From Chrysopilus asiliformis (lineage: Eukaryota; Arthropoda; Insecta; Diptera; Rhagionidae), in the NCBI GenBank assembly GCA_964034945.1, contig OZ035963.1:38508361-38572360 (forward strand): a stretch of 64,000 bases of DNA, read 5' to 3'. A model generated the notes under the pieces. The model made no database searches and had not been told where the DNA came from. It worked only from the letters and a program-made list of their open reading frames with translations. Position numbers and translations under genes: made by a program. Every line of letters starts with the position of its first letter. The first letter of the stretch is position 1. Below, in pieces: positions 32,401 through 42,840 of this stretch.

Positions 32401-34416
32401 TTTCCGATTTTCGGAAGAGGTTTGACAATTCATAAAAGTCTTTTCTGTTCCAAATTTCACCTTTCTACTTTAATTATTACTGGGGTTTTCAAATGTTTTT
32501 GTGTAAAAAAATCAAAATGTAAAAAAGGTATAATCTCACCGCTATTTGGATTAAGCTATATCTTTCATAGATATGAATAGCATCAGACTACCATGGGTTT
32601 TGGTCAAATTTTTAATTTTTTCAGGTTTTTTTTGGTCCTGTTTACATATTAGTAAACAGGAAAATATTTTTTTTTTATTTTATTTAAAGTTTTAATAGAA
32701 ATTAGGCCATTAAATATTTCTTGTCTTTTGTAGCGGAATTTATAAGTCTTCAAACAAGTTGCCCTTCTCCTGGCCGATATGTGTGCAATCTTTGTAGAAA
32801 AGAGTTTAAGCATAGCCGTTGGTTACAATCTCATATGAAATCTCATTCAAATTGGATAAAAGTAGGAAAAAATTTTATTTGCAAAAATCACCAATTAATG
32901 TTATGTTTAAAATCTCAGGCAAATTGTAAGCGACAACCCCAGTGTGAAATATGCCATCGAAGTTTTAAAGGTCCTGGAATGCTCAAAATGCATATGAAGA
33001 CCCATGAAGTAATTACTACTGGTAATATTTAACTAAGGATTTATATTAATCAAATATGTTTTAACAGCAAAAAATACTGGATAAAATGCCAACCTGTAAC
33101 ATTTGCAACAAGGAGTTCAAATCAAAAACAATACTTTATAGGCATCGTCAAGTACACCAGTCTGTAAGTTTTAATAGTTTACATAATTTTTGTTTTTGAA
33201 GCAGAGATATAAATATATCTAAAATCACAATCTAAACACTTCTTGTTCCTGTATCGTTTTGTGATACGACGCACCGTTTTCGAGAAAACCATGGAAAACG
33301 GTTCTATATCTTTGGGGAGAGGGAATGATCCGCCGAGACATAATTTTAATAACTCTTGCATAGAGGTAACTGTTCCTAAACGATTATTGCCAATATGGAC
33401 ACGGTTGTTTTTGAAATCAACTATAATATAAATTTTTTCATGTCAAATGCAATTAACATTTGTTTAGTTTTGCATTTTTCAGTCGTGGAGTGAGTTCGAG
33501 TATTTGATCAGTAAATGGTTTTGGCCATGAACAACTCATTGGTAATATGCATAAACAACTCAACCTACACACTAATAACACAACGCCACAGTTCAGCTTA
33601 ACAGAAGAAAACTTCACGATTGAAAATGGCAAAATAAAACAAATCTTAATTCATTGGGCACAGTGAAAATCTTTCGCATTTTCAAAATGCACAAAAATAT
33701 GTATCGATGCCTCCGTGTAAGGGATTGGTAATTCGACTTACAACTTATATTATACTTTTTGATACAAGTATGTGTCTATTTTATCTTCTCACTATCGATT
33801 CAGTTATGACTTTAAAACTGTTTCATCGATTTGAATCAAACTTTCGGCTGAGCTTATATCAAAGATCAGATTTTAGGCTAATCCAAGCTCCCTTCGTTTT
33901 TTCCTCTCGGCTTTATATTTTGAACCTTGAAATTATTTGATTCACTATTAAACAAGTTACCCTAAGAAAAATTCACTAAAATCAATGTGTGCATCAAATT
34001 TGTCCTACTGTTTTCTATCTGATCGGATTTCGACTCATTCTTCTCCGATACCGCAAGTAGAAGACTGGAGGAATCTTTAGTTATATTTAACACATTTATA
34101 AATATATTTTTTTAAATTATCTTCAAAAAAATTTAAATGTTGTTTATTATAGAAAACTTATCAGTGTGGCAATTGTTCTCGAGCATTCGCTTCTACATAT
34201 ACGTTGACGTCTCATATGAATACAAAACATAGTTCAGAGGAACCGAAATTTGGTTGTGCTCAATGTGAAGATACTTTTAGTACGATAGAAGATCTTAAAG
34301 TAGATATATTTGACTAAACAATTTAAGCATTTAACTAATTTATTTGTTTTTAGACTCATGTTCAAGTTTTGGGGCACAGTGCCAAACAACAAATCAAAAT
34401 CGATGGAACAGCCTAG
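26472..34416 (+). CDS. ZAD and C2H2 zinc-finger protein (probable transcription factor)
   Basis: Six exons with consistent phases: 26472-26603, 29881-30604, 32734-33008, 33068-33163, 34153-34299 and 34354-34416 (478 aa). The N-terminal ZAD, an insect dimerisation module, has its four zinc cysteines at Cys15/18 (exon 1) and Cys56/59 (exon 2). Residues 91-230 are rich in Gln, Asn and His, with repeated NGQ/NAQI motifs. About 245-275 is strongly acidic (EEEDIEDEEDEE). Five C2H2 fingers follow, starting at Cys303, Cys356, Cys387, Cys414 and Cys444; the last one has five residues between its histidines and is split by intron 5. Fingers plus an acidic region suggest a nuclear DNA-binding regulator. 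No ortholog name can be given. Intron 1 (3.3 kb) holds LINE, MADF and mariner debris. Poly(A) signal AATAAA at 34482. Confidence 0.92.
26935..27005 (+). repeat. Truncated copy of interspersed repeat subfamily 2
   Basis: ATGAATCACACCAGGG and GATGAAAGATTTTGATTTTG match the copies at 9130 and 62590. The copy breaks off after CGTCAGTCCGTTAGTGAAT, before the microsatellite expands. Confidence 0.55.
27330..27760 (+). pseudogene. 3' end of a non-LTR retrotransposon (RT C-terminus and tail)
   Basis: The + strand reads HVWAATQKTVLQLLDQIQKR, then AIRLIGEKSLTDSLPSLEHR. This is the LINE RT thumb/C-terminal pattern ending in TRVWNDLPFDVFYP. A stop, a short 3' UTR (CTGAGCTGTGCTTCGGCATT, AAGCTCTGGCTGGAATTATA) and an A-rich tail follow near 27750. 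A second copy of just this tail is at 35205-35315. 5'-truncated, in intron 1 of the zinc-finger gene. Confidence 0.8.
28410..28585 (+). repeat. Interspersed repeat shared with 13890-14140
   Basis: ATGACACAAAATTCAGAAAT, TGAATTTATT, GATGAATAAAATTCAA and AAGTCGCAAGTGTAAACGG line up with the copy in DNA2 intron 4. Non-coding, diverged. Confidence 0.5.
28718..28879 (-). pseudogene. MADF-domain fragment (53 aa)
   Basis: The minus strand reads MGKKFTRCEVLKLIELYRTH and continues ECLWNTQIDIYKRTDIKQK to a stop at 28718. E-V-L-K-L-I-E-L-Y-R-x-H-x-C-L-W-N-T is the N-terminal half of a MADF DNA-binding domain. The C-terminal half is missing, so this is a broken copy, probably delivered by a transposon that carries a MADF gene. 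It is inside intron 1 of the zinc-finger gene in antisense orientation. Confidence 0.75.
29270..29663 (-). pseudogene. Mariner transposase C-terminal remnant
   Basis: The minus-strand frame 29663-29442 contains NSPAHKSAAAIAKFHELHYK and PHPACSPDLVPSDYY, the core of a DD34D mariner transposase. The residue before NSPAH, normally the second catalytic Asp in a QDNAPAH-type motif, is Gly (PPGNSPAH). Beyond 29442 the frame continues with stops (WKKWHSG*GFKSSE). Catalytically dead and truncated, in intron 1 of the zinc-finger gene. Confidence 0.85.
30834..31436 (-). repeat. Interspersed fly repeat subfamily 1, copy B
   Basis: Reverse orientation: ATAACAAAAGCTATAATTGC at the left and ACCATACGGGTATAAAAAT at the right, with GGACGGACGG/GACAGACAGA microsatellite at 31225-31297. 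GGGGGGTACCCCCCC at about 31098 is a small palindrome that is a poly-C tract in copies C and E. It lies in intron 2 of the zinc-finger gene. Frames across it are shadows. Confidence 0.75.
31500..32700. other. AT-rich intron sequence
   Basis: Remainder of intron 2 of the zinc-finger gene. No coding exon, RNA gene or identifiable transposon is seen. Confidence 0.45.
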
Positions 34417-34728
34417 AATGTTAGATATGTGTTTATTTTGTTATTTTTAGATTTCCGTACAATAGTTATATAACAAGTAAAAATAAAATTTAAAATACAA
34501 TACTGGATTATTTTTAAATAAATATAAATAAGAATATTTTTCAATGTAACATCACAACCATAGTGCTATGCGAAAAACAACATACAAATTCGCCTAACAT
34601 TTTTGAATTGTATGGCAAATTTCATATTATGTTTTTAATAGCAAAATTTTTTTGCTTCTAAATAAAATTTGGAACGCGACTAATAATTCGTTTCTTTTAA
34701 TTTTTTTTATTCTATTTAAATTCAAAAT

Positions 34729-34855
34729 GCCATAGCCGAACAAGGTACTGAAAAGTGCCCTGGGACCGATTGATCTGAAATTTTTACCAACGTCTGGTAA
34801 AAATTTCAGATCAATCGGTCCCAGGGCACTTTTCAGTACCTTGTACGGCTATGGC
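34729..34855. repeat. Near-perfect 127-bp palindrome
   Basis: GCCATAGCCGAACAAGGTAC at the left is mirrored at the right (GTACCTTGTACGGCTATGGC), with arms of about 60 bp and a tiny loop around CAACGTCTG. It lies about 250 bp past the zinc-finger gene's poly(A) signal. Probably a MITE; no target duplication seen. Confidence 0.8.
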
Positions 34856-35204
34856 CTTTGTGAAAACTCTTTAATGATTGGTTAATGATTAATACAGAGA
34901 TGAAATACAACTATTTACAATTTTATGGTTTCTTATTGCACAACAAAAAACAAAATTGAGAGAGCGTCGCACTCACGTTCTCAGTGACAAGCTAATGTCA
35001 TATGAACACTGGTAAAAAAAAATTTGATTTCAAATAAACTTGACATTTTTAATTTTTACTTTGTTCTCAGGACTATCGAGAGAAAAGATTGATATGTGAC
35101 AATATTAGTCATATTTACGTAAAAAACTCTGCCGCTACAGGTAAAAATTTTAACCATGTGAGGAGGTTAGTGAACCAAAGGTGAACGACTCTGGATTAAT
35201 ATAT

Positions 35205-35315
35205 AGGAGAACATAAACCGACATCTCCTTTCGTTCTTCCGACCATCCTGAGCTGTGCTTCGGCATTAAAAGGTCTTCCCCTAAGCTCTGGCTGGAATTA
35301 TAAAAAAAAACTAAC
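35205..35315 (+). mobile_element. LINE 3' tail, second copy
   Basis: GGAGAACATAAACCGACATC through CTAAGCTCTGGCTGGAATTA ends in an A run. It repeats the 3' end seen at 27655-27755 almost base for base. Severe 5' truncation with a poly(A) tail is the usual product of LINE retrotransposition. Confidence 0.8.
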
Positions 35316-35637
35316 CTCTATTCTTGAATATAGCGTTACGTTTATTTGCTCGATTAGTATTCGATCGGCAGCAATCGGTATTCTTGAATACGCAGTATCT
35401 GTCAACGTTCGATTTGGAATAACGCATTGCAACGCATTTGATCTTATTCGATTTTTGTTATTCTTGAATACGACGGGAGCACTTTTAATCTTCAAATTTC
35501 TCGAGTATCGCTTGCATTGGATGTTTACAAAAATGTTTGAACAAGGTAAATATATGTTTAAATGAAGAATGGTAAATTAATTTCTTAAAACAGGAGTGCA
35601 AAGAAAAATACCTCAAACAATGACCAGTTCAAATTTA

Positions 35638-35893
35638 CCCCCCCCCCCCCCCCCCCCTAATAGTCCAATTTTGCCATTAACGAACTTAGCCTTGCTTTTT
35701 ACAAAAAACGAATCTGCGTAAAATTTCAACTATAGCTCAATCCGTGCGCCCGCAATCCGCGCCACAGACGGACGGACATGCATAATTCAATTTTTTTTAT
35801 CATTCATTTTTGTGTGTGATGACGGGATCTTGGCGTTACAAACGGTAAGGGAAATTTTATATGCCCTTTGGTTTCACCATACGGGTATAAAAA
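35638..35893 (-). repeat. Interspersed fly repeat subfamily 1, partial copy C with poly-C edge
   Basis: Begins with a poly-C run at about 35638-35657, followed by CTAATAGTCCAATTTTGCC, CAATCCGTGCGCCCGCAATC, GACGGACGGACATGC and ACCATACGGGTATAAA. The half beyond the poly-C (relative to copy B) is missing. Confidence 0.7.
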
Positions 35894-36600
35894 TGAAAAA
35901 CTCTCGTGTATCCACGAGAAAAGCGCCGACCCTAAACTATTCAATAGAATTGAATAGCTCAGGGCCGCCTGTGAAAGATGTTACGGCGTGGAAAAAGGTA
36001 GATGCTTTTATTATCTAATGATTTTAACTTTTTAATTGAAATCTCTTCTAGGTGTGGATGGATTATAATGCTAACTTCAAGAAAAAATTAGTTGCAAACA
36101 AAAAATATATGCAAGGTAGTGGACCTGGTAGTGGACCTGCAAAGAAATTTTTTTTCATATCTAATGATGTGGAAAAGAAATGATTGATTTGCTAGAATTA
36201 AATCACGTCGTCGAAGGACTAAAGAACGTTCGAGAATTCGAAGCACCGAAACGATACCATTGCCAGGCTATCACATATAGCAACGTCAGGATTGATTCGC
36301 ACCAGAGAAATCTTCCAGGTGACGAAAATACTCCTTTAAATCTCGGCGACCATGACATTGATATTCCTTGCTCACAACAAAAACCACATCGGCCTCCACT
36401 GAAGGAGTTAATGCAGATATATTTAAAAATAATGACAAGTTAGAATGAAGAAAACCAAATAAATTTATATATATAGAAGACTTGGTTCTTTAAGACACCA
36501 TTAAATTAGATTACGCAGAAAGAAAACGAAATAATACAGAGATGGAATACTTAATGACAAGAAAGCTAGAATTGAAGCAAATAAATTCTCGAGCGGCAAT
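35894..36600 (+). pseudogene. Zeste-like Myb/SANT DNA-binding protein remnant
   Basis: The first part reads ELNSSGPPVKDVTAWKK. A 54-bp GT-AG intron (35998-36051) follows, then VWMDYNANFKKKLVANKKYM. This matches the DNA-binding region of regulatory-protein-zeste-like proteins. A frameshift at about 36179 moves the reading frame to DLLELNHVVEGLKNVREFE, ending at 36443. A Lys/Glu-rich tail piece (MEYLMTRKLELKQINSRAA) is visible to about 36600. The N-terminus is lost at the junction with the repeat on the left. Such genes often travel with DNA transposons; this copy is broken. Confidence 0.7.
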
Positions 36601-36880
36601 TAAATAGCAAGTAGAAGAATTTCTGTAATAAAGTAACAGAACTTAACAAGGTGTGAGGGGAGTGACAGCGTCCAAGCTACAGTAAGCGAAATCCGGTACA
36701 AATGAATAGAAAATTCATTTTCAGAGAAGCAAATATTATTCAAAAATATTGACCAAAAAACCCTAAGTTTCGAGGTATTAAATATCACAGTGGTTACACC
36801 AATTGAATCGTTTATTGCAGAAACCAGTCAAACGACCAATTCTTGATTTTGAGTAAATCAAAGAAAACTTCCTAACTAAA

Positions 36881-37407
36881 GGGTCTTTCAATAAGGACAT
36901 AACAATTTTGTATTTTAATAAAAACGCACCCTAAAACTTTTTTTAAGGTTTACATTTTTATCATGGTGAAGTTCACGAACGAGCAATGCCACACAGCTGG
37001 TCAAGCAATTGATCTATTGAAGGAGAAGTTCGGTAATCGTGTAATCTCGAGAAATGGTCCGGTCGAATGGCCACCTCGCTCATGCGATTTAACGCCGTTG
37101 GATTTCTTTTTTTGGGGTTATGTTAAGTCCTTGGTTTATACCAACAAGCCAACAACGTTAGAGGAGCTCAGGAACAATATCGAACGCGAAATTACCAACG
37201 TTCCGACCGATATGTGTGGAAGAGTGGTGGAAAATTGGCTCCAAAGAATCAATCAGCAAACGTGATCGCGGTGGCCATATGAACGACATCGAATTTCATA
37301 CTTAAGTGTAACATGTCCATTACACCTGGAATAAATTTCAGCCCGATATCTCAATTACTCTGTGTTTAATTTAAACACAAAATTGTTATGTCCTTATTGA
37401 AAGACTC
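36881..37407 (+). mobile_element. Tc1/mariner-type element with internally deleted transposase
   Basis: The TIRs of about 28 bp share TCTTTCAATAAGGACATAAC (left, 36884) and its complement (right, ending 37405). The 100-residue frame at 36963-37265 begins MVKFTNEQ, then jumps to WPPRSCDLTPLDFFFWGYVK and KPTTLEELRNNIEREI, the C-terminal part of an IS630/Tc1/mariner transposase. The first catalytic aspartates and most of the core are absent, so the deletion fused N- and C-terminal ends in frame. A TA duplication is not clear. Confidence 0.8.
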
Positions 37408-37831
37408 GATACTTAAAAAAAATTTTTAGAAAATTAATTTTTTTTCTTATGAAAGTTATCTATTTGTGTAACTGTTTGATAAACAAAAAAAAATTTATCC
37501 ATATGGACAAATGTAAAAAAATAATAAAAAGTTTGCACTTAACTGGTTTCTGCACTAAACAACAATCACTATTGTAAATGTATGAAATATTTTAATTTGA
37601 TTAGGGACTTCAAAGTAAAATGAAAAATAAAGTTTTTAAGGAGTTTAATTTAATATCTTTGTTATGGATACCATTTTTTCTGACTATTAGTTATCACAAA
37701 TTCGCTCTACAGCGCATTCTGCTTCCGTTGTAGGAGCCGATAGGGCAGTCCCACTTCCTCACCTTGCCTTCATGTTGCCAGTTTCTGTCAGAATTAGGCG
37801 GACTATTTCAACCAATGTGAACAGGCTCTAA

Positions 37832-38215
37832 TGCTACATTTACACGAATGACAAATTTGTCATTTTTTTCTTGTCATTATGTTAATTCCCGTGTAAATGG
37901 CATAATTTTTGTAATTTTTTCTGTCAGAAAATGTCAATCTCTCATAAAAGAATGAATTTGTCCATTCTTTTATGCCAGATTGTCATTCGTGCAAACGCAA
38001 TATTAGTTATGACAACTTTAGTATTCAACTTTTGTCATAACTAATATTGCGTTTGTACGAATGACAATCTGGCATAAAAGAATGGACAAGTTCATTCTTT
38101 TATGAGAGATTGACATTTTCTGATAGAAAAAATTACAAAAATTATGCCATTTACACGGGAATTAACATAATGACAAGAAAAAAATGACAAATTTGTCATT
38201 CGTGTAAATGTAGCA
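37832..38215. mobile_element. PIF/Harbinger-type palindromic MITE, copy 1 (384 bp)
   Basis: TGCTACATTTACACGAATGA at the start is mirrored at the end, and the two halves are reverse complements over nearly their whole length. TAA flanks both sides (37829-37831, 38216-38218), the 3-bp duplication typical of Harbinger. Copy 2 at 46404-46787 has exactly the same length and differs at only a few bases. No coding capacity. Confidence 0.9.
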
Positions 38216-38689
38216 TAAGCCATTGAAAAATGTTGTCATAAAACTCTTCGTATCCAACCAAGTAGGGTTTTAGAACTTTTAGGTCTTGTATTTTTTCACA
38301 TTTATTGGGACCTGCAACATTCACGAAAAAATTAGATAATTAGGGCTTAGTATTATACAGTGTAAAATCTATATATATAAAATCGTTTAACCTGACTGTT
38401 CGGGCTCAGGCCGTCTTGCGACGGTTTCTAGCTCGAAATAAATAAGAAGGTGCCGGGTCAAATGAAACAGTACAAATCTACTAATCCTACTTAACTTTAT
38501 TATAATGATTCAAAATAATTTACAATAATTCAATATTCTTGTTGCTTATATAATTCAATTGTCGAAGTAGCCTTATGTTGGTGTCTTCTGGTATTGTATT
38601 AGATTGTGGTGGTCGCCTTGTTGACTGGACTATCGTTGGACCTTTCGTTTCCTTGATTTGTAGTTCGCTTGTGTGGATGTCGTCTTTTA

Positions 38690-38979
38690 TCCTGTGTAAC
38701 TGCACCGTATCTTGTGCTTGGAATATGGACCTTATCTTGTCATATCGCACCGTAACCTGTGCCTAGAATCTGTACCTTAACCTGTACAATCGCACCGTAG
38801 CTTGTGCCTGAATCTGGACCTTATATTGTCCAATCGCACCGTAACCTGTGCCTAGAATCTGTACCTTAACCTGTACAATCGCACCGTAGCTTGTGCCTGA
38901 AATCTGGACCTTATCTTGTCCAATCGCACCTTAACCTGTGCCTAGAATCTGTACCTTAACCTGTACAATCGCACCGTAG
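38690..38979. repeat. Minisatellite, units of about 45-90 bp
   Basis: Alternating blocks such as AATCGCACCGTAACCTGTGC, CTAGAATCTGTACCTTAACC and TGTACAATCGCACCGTAGCT repeat head to tail at least four times. The array is cut at its right end by the Transib-like element. Confidence 0.8.
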
Positions 38980-39835
38980 CACAGTGTGTCAACTGACCAA
39001 TCTAGATGGACAAAAGTCATTACCAGATTCCCAGCAATGAGCTAAAAACTGATGTAAACAACACCTTCAAACTTCCAAAACAGACTGTCTAACATGTAAC
39101 GGTAATTAAAGATAAGGATTTAAAGTTGAGTCAATTGTTAAGTGCAATTGTAATTTTACGCCAGTCACATTTTCGCGATACTTTGTGCACCAGCTTACTG
39201 TGTTAGTTTGCAATTGTGGAATATTTTTAATAATGGATCTTATTTCTCAGGGCAAGTAATATATTTTTTACAATTAATATTAATTAGTATCTTATTCAAA
39301 TAATATGAAAGAATGTGTTGAAAGTATCGGTAAAATACATGTTATTTTTTCCTTGTTTCACAACTTTCAAAATAATATGTACCCACATGTACCCGGGTTA
39401 AATTTTGCATATATCCTAGCTGCATCATTTTTGTTTATAATAGTGTAAATTTTAGCCAGCACACTCAAGTACAACTATATGTTTTTGTTTTTTTTAAGAA
39501 AACCTTTACTGATAACTGATACCTCGGATTCCGATGGGGAACGTTACTCATAAAATTATTTTATTAATATGAATATTGTATTCAATGTAAAAAAATGTAT
39601 TTTAAGATACTACGATTCTTACATTTCTTGTATTATGGATTTTTAGGTTATTTTAGTATTTTTTTTGAATTTTTATAACTTCATAATCCTGTAACTAATT
39701 TCCTTAAAAAATAATAAAGAAAACATTAGAAAAATGATTTATATTATTTTAATACTAACAAACTAATTGATACGAATGCAACACTGCCAAAAAAATAATT
39801 TTGTCCAGCTAGGTTGTTCTACGCGACACACTGTG
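38980..39835. mobile_element. Transib-type non-autonomous element with RSS-like ends (856 bp)
   Basis: Both ends are CACAGTG followed by TGTC. The 5-bp GC-rich duplication CGTAG flanks the element (38975-38979 and 39836-39840). Reading inwards, the left end is CACAGTG, a 23-bp spacer, then ACAAAAGTC. The right end is CACAGTG, a 24-bp spacer, then ACAAAATTA. Transib elements are known for CAC-starting termini, 5-bp duplications and similarity to V(D)J recombination signals. No transposase frame exists inside; the interior is AT-rich. Confidence 0.85.
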
Positions 39836-39840
39836 CGTAG

Positions 39841-41911
39841 GTTAGGTTAGGCTAGGTTGAGAAGACCGCGCGCGCCTAGGCGTGAGCACAGCGCTACACT
39901 CGGAGGCCTACAGGCCCATTGTGATGTCTTCGGTACTCATAAGACCTTTCATCAAACTAGCTGATCCTATTTGAACCAGCTCGATTTGTTGACGAAGCTC
40001 AGCATATCCTCGAGTGGGTGGTTGCCAAGCTCCGTCAGGCCACTATAAAATCTGGCCCCAAGCGTCCCATATCGGCGTGCTTGTAGGGCTGGACACTCAC
40101 AGAGTAAGTGTTTCACGGTCTCCGGCTCCTCCTCGTCACCACAACTGCGGCAAAAATCATTTGCGGCCGCGCCCCACCTTCTGGCCATAGCGCCAAGGGG
40201 GCAGTGCCCCGTGATTAAGCCTGTGAGTAGCCTTACGGAGGTCCTGCTGAGTCTCAGAAGGGTATCGGTTCTGTTCCTATTAAATCTAGGCCAGAGCGAC
40301 CTTGTGATTACACGATCGCTCCTTGTTTGCCAACGGATATTTATGTTGTTCACCCCTTTCCTATCAATTATGCTTTTTGCGCATTCGATCGGCATTTCGA
40401 CCGAGCGATCCGCGCTCTCCATAGCCATTTCGGTCCCTAGCTTTGCCAGCTCGTCAACTCTCTCATTGCCATATATGTTGCTGTGCCCGGGGACCCAGCA
40501 AAGTCTAACGGCATGTCGCAGGCCGAGTTGATTAAGTGCTCTGCGGCAATTAGACACGGTCTTTGACTTGATCGTCGACGAATCCAGTGCCTTAATTGCC
40601 GCCTGACTGTCGACGTAGATTGAAACCCTTGTTCTGGGTAGTTCTCTCGTCATTATCAAGCTTGCAGCCGCACTTATGGCGTAGACCTCAGCTTGAAATA
40701 CACTGCTCTCATCAGGCAGTTTGTAGCTCCTTTGGAGGTCAAGGTTATCCGAGAACACTCCCGCCCCTGTGCCTTCTCCAGTCTTAGATCCATCCGTGTA
40801 AACCGAGACCTCTTGCTCGTCTATGACGCTGCCGAGATCCCAAAGTCTCCTTTCAAGAATCAAAACTGAGAAGTTCACATTCATATTCAGGTGAGGTATA
40901 CAGTAATCCGTAGAGTCCGCGATACCCCATTCATCGCTTTTAAAGATGCTATTATGACCGAAGGTACTGTGCTTCCAGAGACCGGACTCTCTGAGCCTTA
41001 GTGCACTCTTGGCAGCCGTACACCTCGTGTACTCATTCAGGGGAATGAGGAGCAGTAGAGCTTCCATTCCCGCTGTTGGTGTTGATCTAACAGCTCCTGT
41101 GGTTCCTAGCGCCGCTAGTCTTTGTACTTTGTTAAGGGTTTGATATCGGCAGTTGACCCTCATGGTCGGCCACCAAAACCAGACATCCGTAAGTGAGAAT
41201 AGGTCTGATCACCGCTGTGTATAACCAATGGGTAATGCGCGGTGATGTGCCCCAATTCCTTCCAATCATTTTTTTACATGCGTAAAACGCACACAACGCT
41301 TTGTTCATTCTCTCTTCCGTATTTCTTTTCCAAGATAGTTTGGAGTCCAGAATTAAACCAAGGTATTTCGCCTCAGGAGAGAGACTGAGTTGGGTTGTTC
41401 CTATCCTTGGAAGTTGAAAGGTTGGTACCTTCCTTTTTCTTGTGAAGAGCACTAGTTCAGTTTTGGAGGGGTTAACCCCAAGACCATTGCGCTCCGCCCA
41501 CTTTGTGATATCGCGTAATGCTAATTCCATGAGTTCGCTCAGTGTTGGGAGGAATTTTCCTGTTACCAAAACGACCACATCGTCAGCGTACGCAACAACT
41601 TCTATTCCCTTTTCTTGTAACGATAGGAGGATTTCGTTCAGAGCTAGATTCCACAAGAGTGGCGATAGGATCCCCCCCTGCGGTGTTCCCCTGTTGATCG
41701 CTCTCTTTACGTTGCTTATACCAATGGTGGCCGAGACTGTTCTGCTATTGAGCAACTGCTCTGTCCACTCAGTTAGCATCTCGTCGACATTGTGTGCCCT
41801 AAGTGCACCCACTAAAGACCTTGTGTGTACGTTATTAAACGCACCTTCAATGTCCAGGAATGCTGCCAGGGCATACTCCTTGTGATGGGCAGTTTCCTCT
41901 AAGGTTCTCAC
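39841..41911 (-). pseudogene. Non-LTR retrotransposon with RT and RNase H (5'-truncated)
   Basis: The minus-strand frame 41911-41132 (259 aa) covers RT from AAFLDIEGAFNNVHTRSL through GTPQGGILSPLLWNL to the intact catalytic VVAYADDVVVL and the thumb. A frameshift near 41150 leads to frame 41163-39967 (398 aa). This holds the RT C-terminus and an RNase H domain (VYTDGSKTGEGTGAG, FQAEVYAISAA, SIYVDSQAAIKALDS, WVPGHSNIYGNERVDELA), then a zinc-binding tail (CRSCGDEEEPETVKHLLCEC). The endonuclease and ORF1 are missing. Beyond the stop the 3' UTR ends in CCTAACCTAACC next to the Transib-like element. I-superfamily (I/Loa/R1-like) by domain order. Confidence 0.92.
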
Positions 41912-42403
41912 AACCTTGTGTAGAAAAAGTACTAATTAAATTCATTCCTAAATGTTATTTTTACGTCATTGAAACTTTTGTTGTTTTTCGATTTCTTTCA
42001 TATCTAGTATTACTCGTAAAATCACTTGAAAAATCGAAATCATAACGTAATTCTAAAAAAAAACCGATTTCTCCAAAGATTGCAGATAAACACAACCCAT
42101 TAATTTTTATTAAATGAGGCAGATTCGAGAAAAATGCAAAACCTTTTTTTTATTTGTATGAGGGAGAAAAGGAAGACCGGCTATATTACCCCGTATTCGT
42201 ACGGGGTTCAACTTTGGTTATGAAACGGATCTGTCCGAAATTTTCTCGAGTGCTTCTGTACAATCAATTTCAAGAGTATACTCAGCTATGTCAAAAAGAT
42301 ATCATTCGACCGCTATGTGGATAAAGCAATGTTTTATTTATGGAAAAGAAATTTTATATGTATAGTTAATAACTTTGTGGTTATTTAATAAAAAAAATTA
42401 TTT

Positions 42404-42840
42404 TTGTGGAACCGAAGTTCCACCACAAAGTAATTAAAACACGTTTTATTATAAAAATGCTTTATTGGAATTAAATATCAGGAGCAAAAGCCCAATTTGA
42501 CGTTATTCGTCAGGTTACCGATACAATCAGACACATTATTTATCTTAACCTAGTCTTTTATAATTTTTTAGAACAAAGGATGATCTGATTGATTGATATT
42601 TTGTTTGTGTGACAAATGGCCACCTGCAAATCTGTTGATTTACCTAAATATATGATTAATTCTTATAGTTTAAAGATATTAGTAACAAGATATGATTTAT
42701 GAAAGAGTGATTTTACAGTAGGATGTGACTTATATATATTTGATTACAGTCGGTTTCGATTTTTTTCGTTTGGTATCCCTGGTTATTTGATGTCCCTTTC
42801 AACAAATGGGCACCTGAACCAACTGTGGCGCCCCATTAAA
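42404..42840 (+). other. Possible solo 5' LTR with primer-binding site
   Basis: A stretch starting TGTGGAACCGAAGTTCCACC and reaching CACCTGAACCA is followed by TGGCGCCCCATT at 42828. That resembles an LTR-retroelement tRNA primer-binding site (TGGCGCC). No gag or pol follows and no second LTR was found, so this is tentative. Confidence 0.3.

Noticed and set aside
32281..32580. 99-aa + frame in intron 2 of the zinc-finger gene
   Set aside because: Not a C2H2 or other recognisable segment, AT-rich codon use, and splicing phases of the flanking exons fit without it.
39836..39862. Interstitial telomere repeat (TTAGG)n
   Set aside because: Only two to three imperfect units, explained by the 3' end of the adjacent LINE, so not called as a telomeric tract.
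41442..41885. 147-aa + strand frame
   Set aside because: Antisense shadow of the LINE reverse transcriptase, which has clear RT motifs on the minus strand. The + frames at 40211 and 40596 are likewise shadows of its RNase H region.
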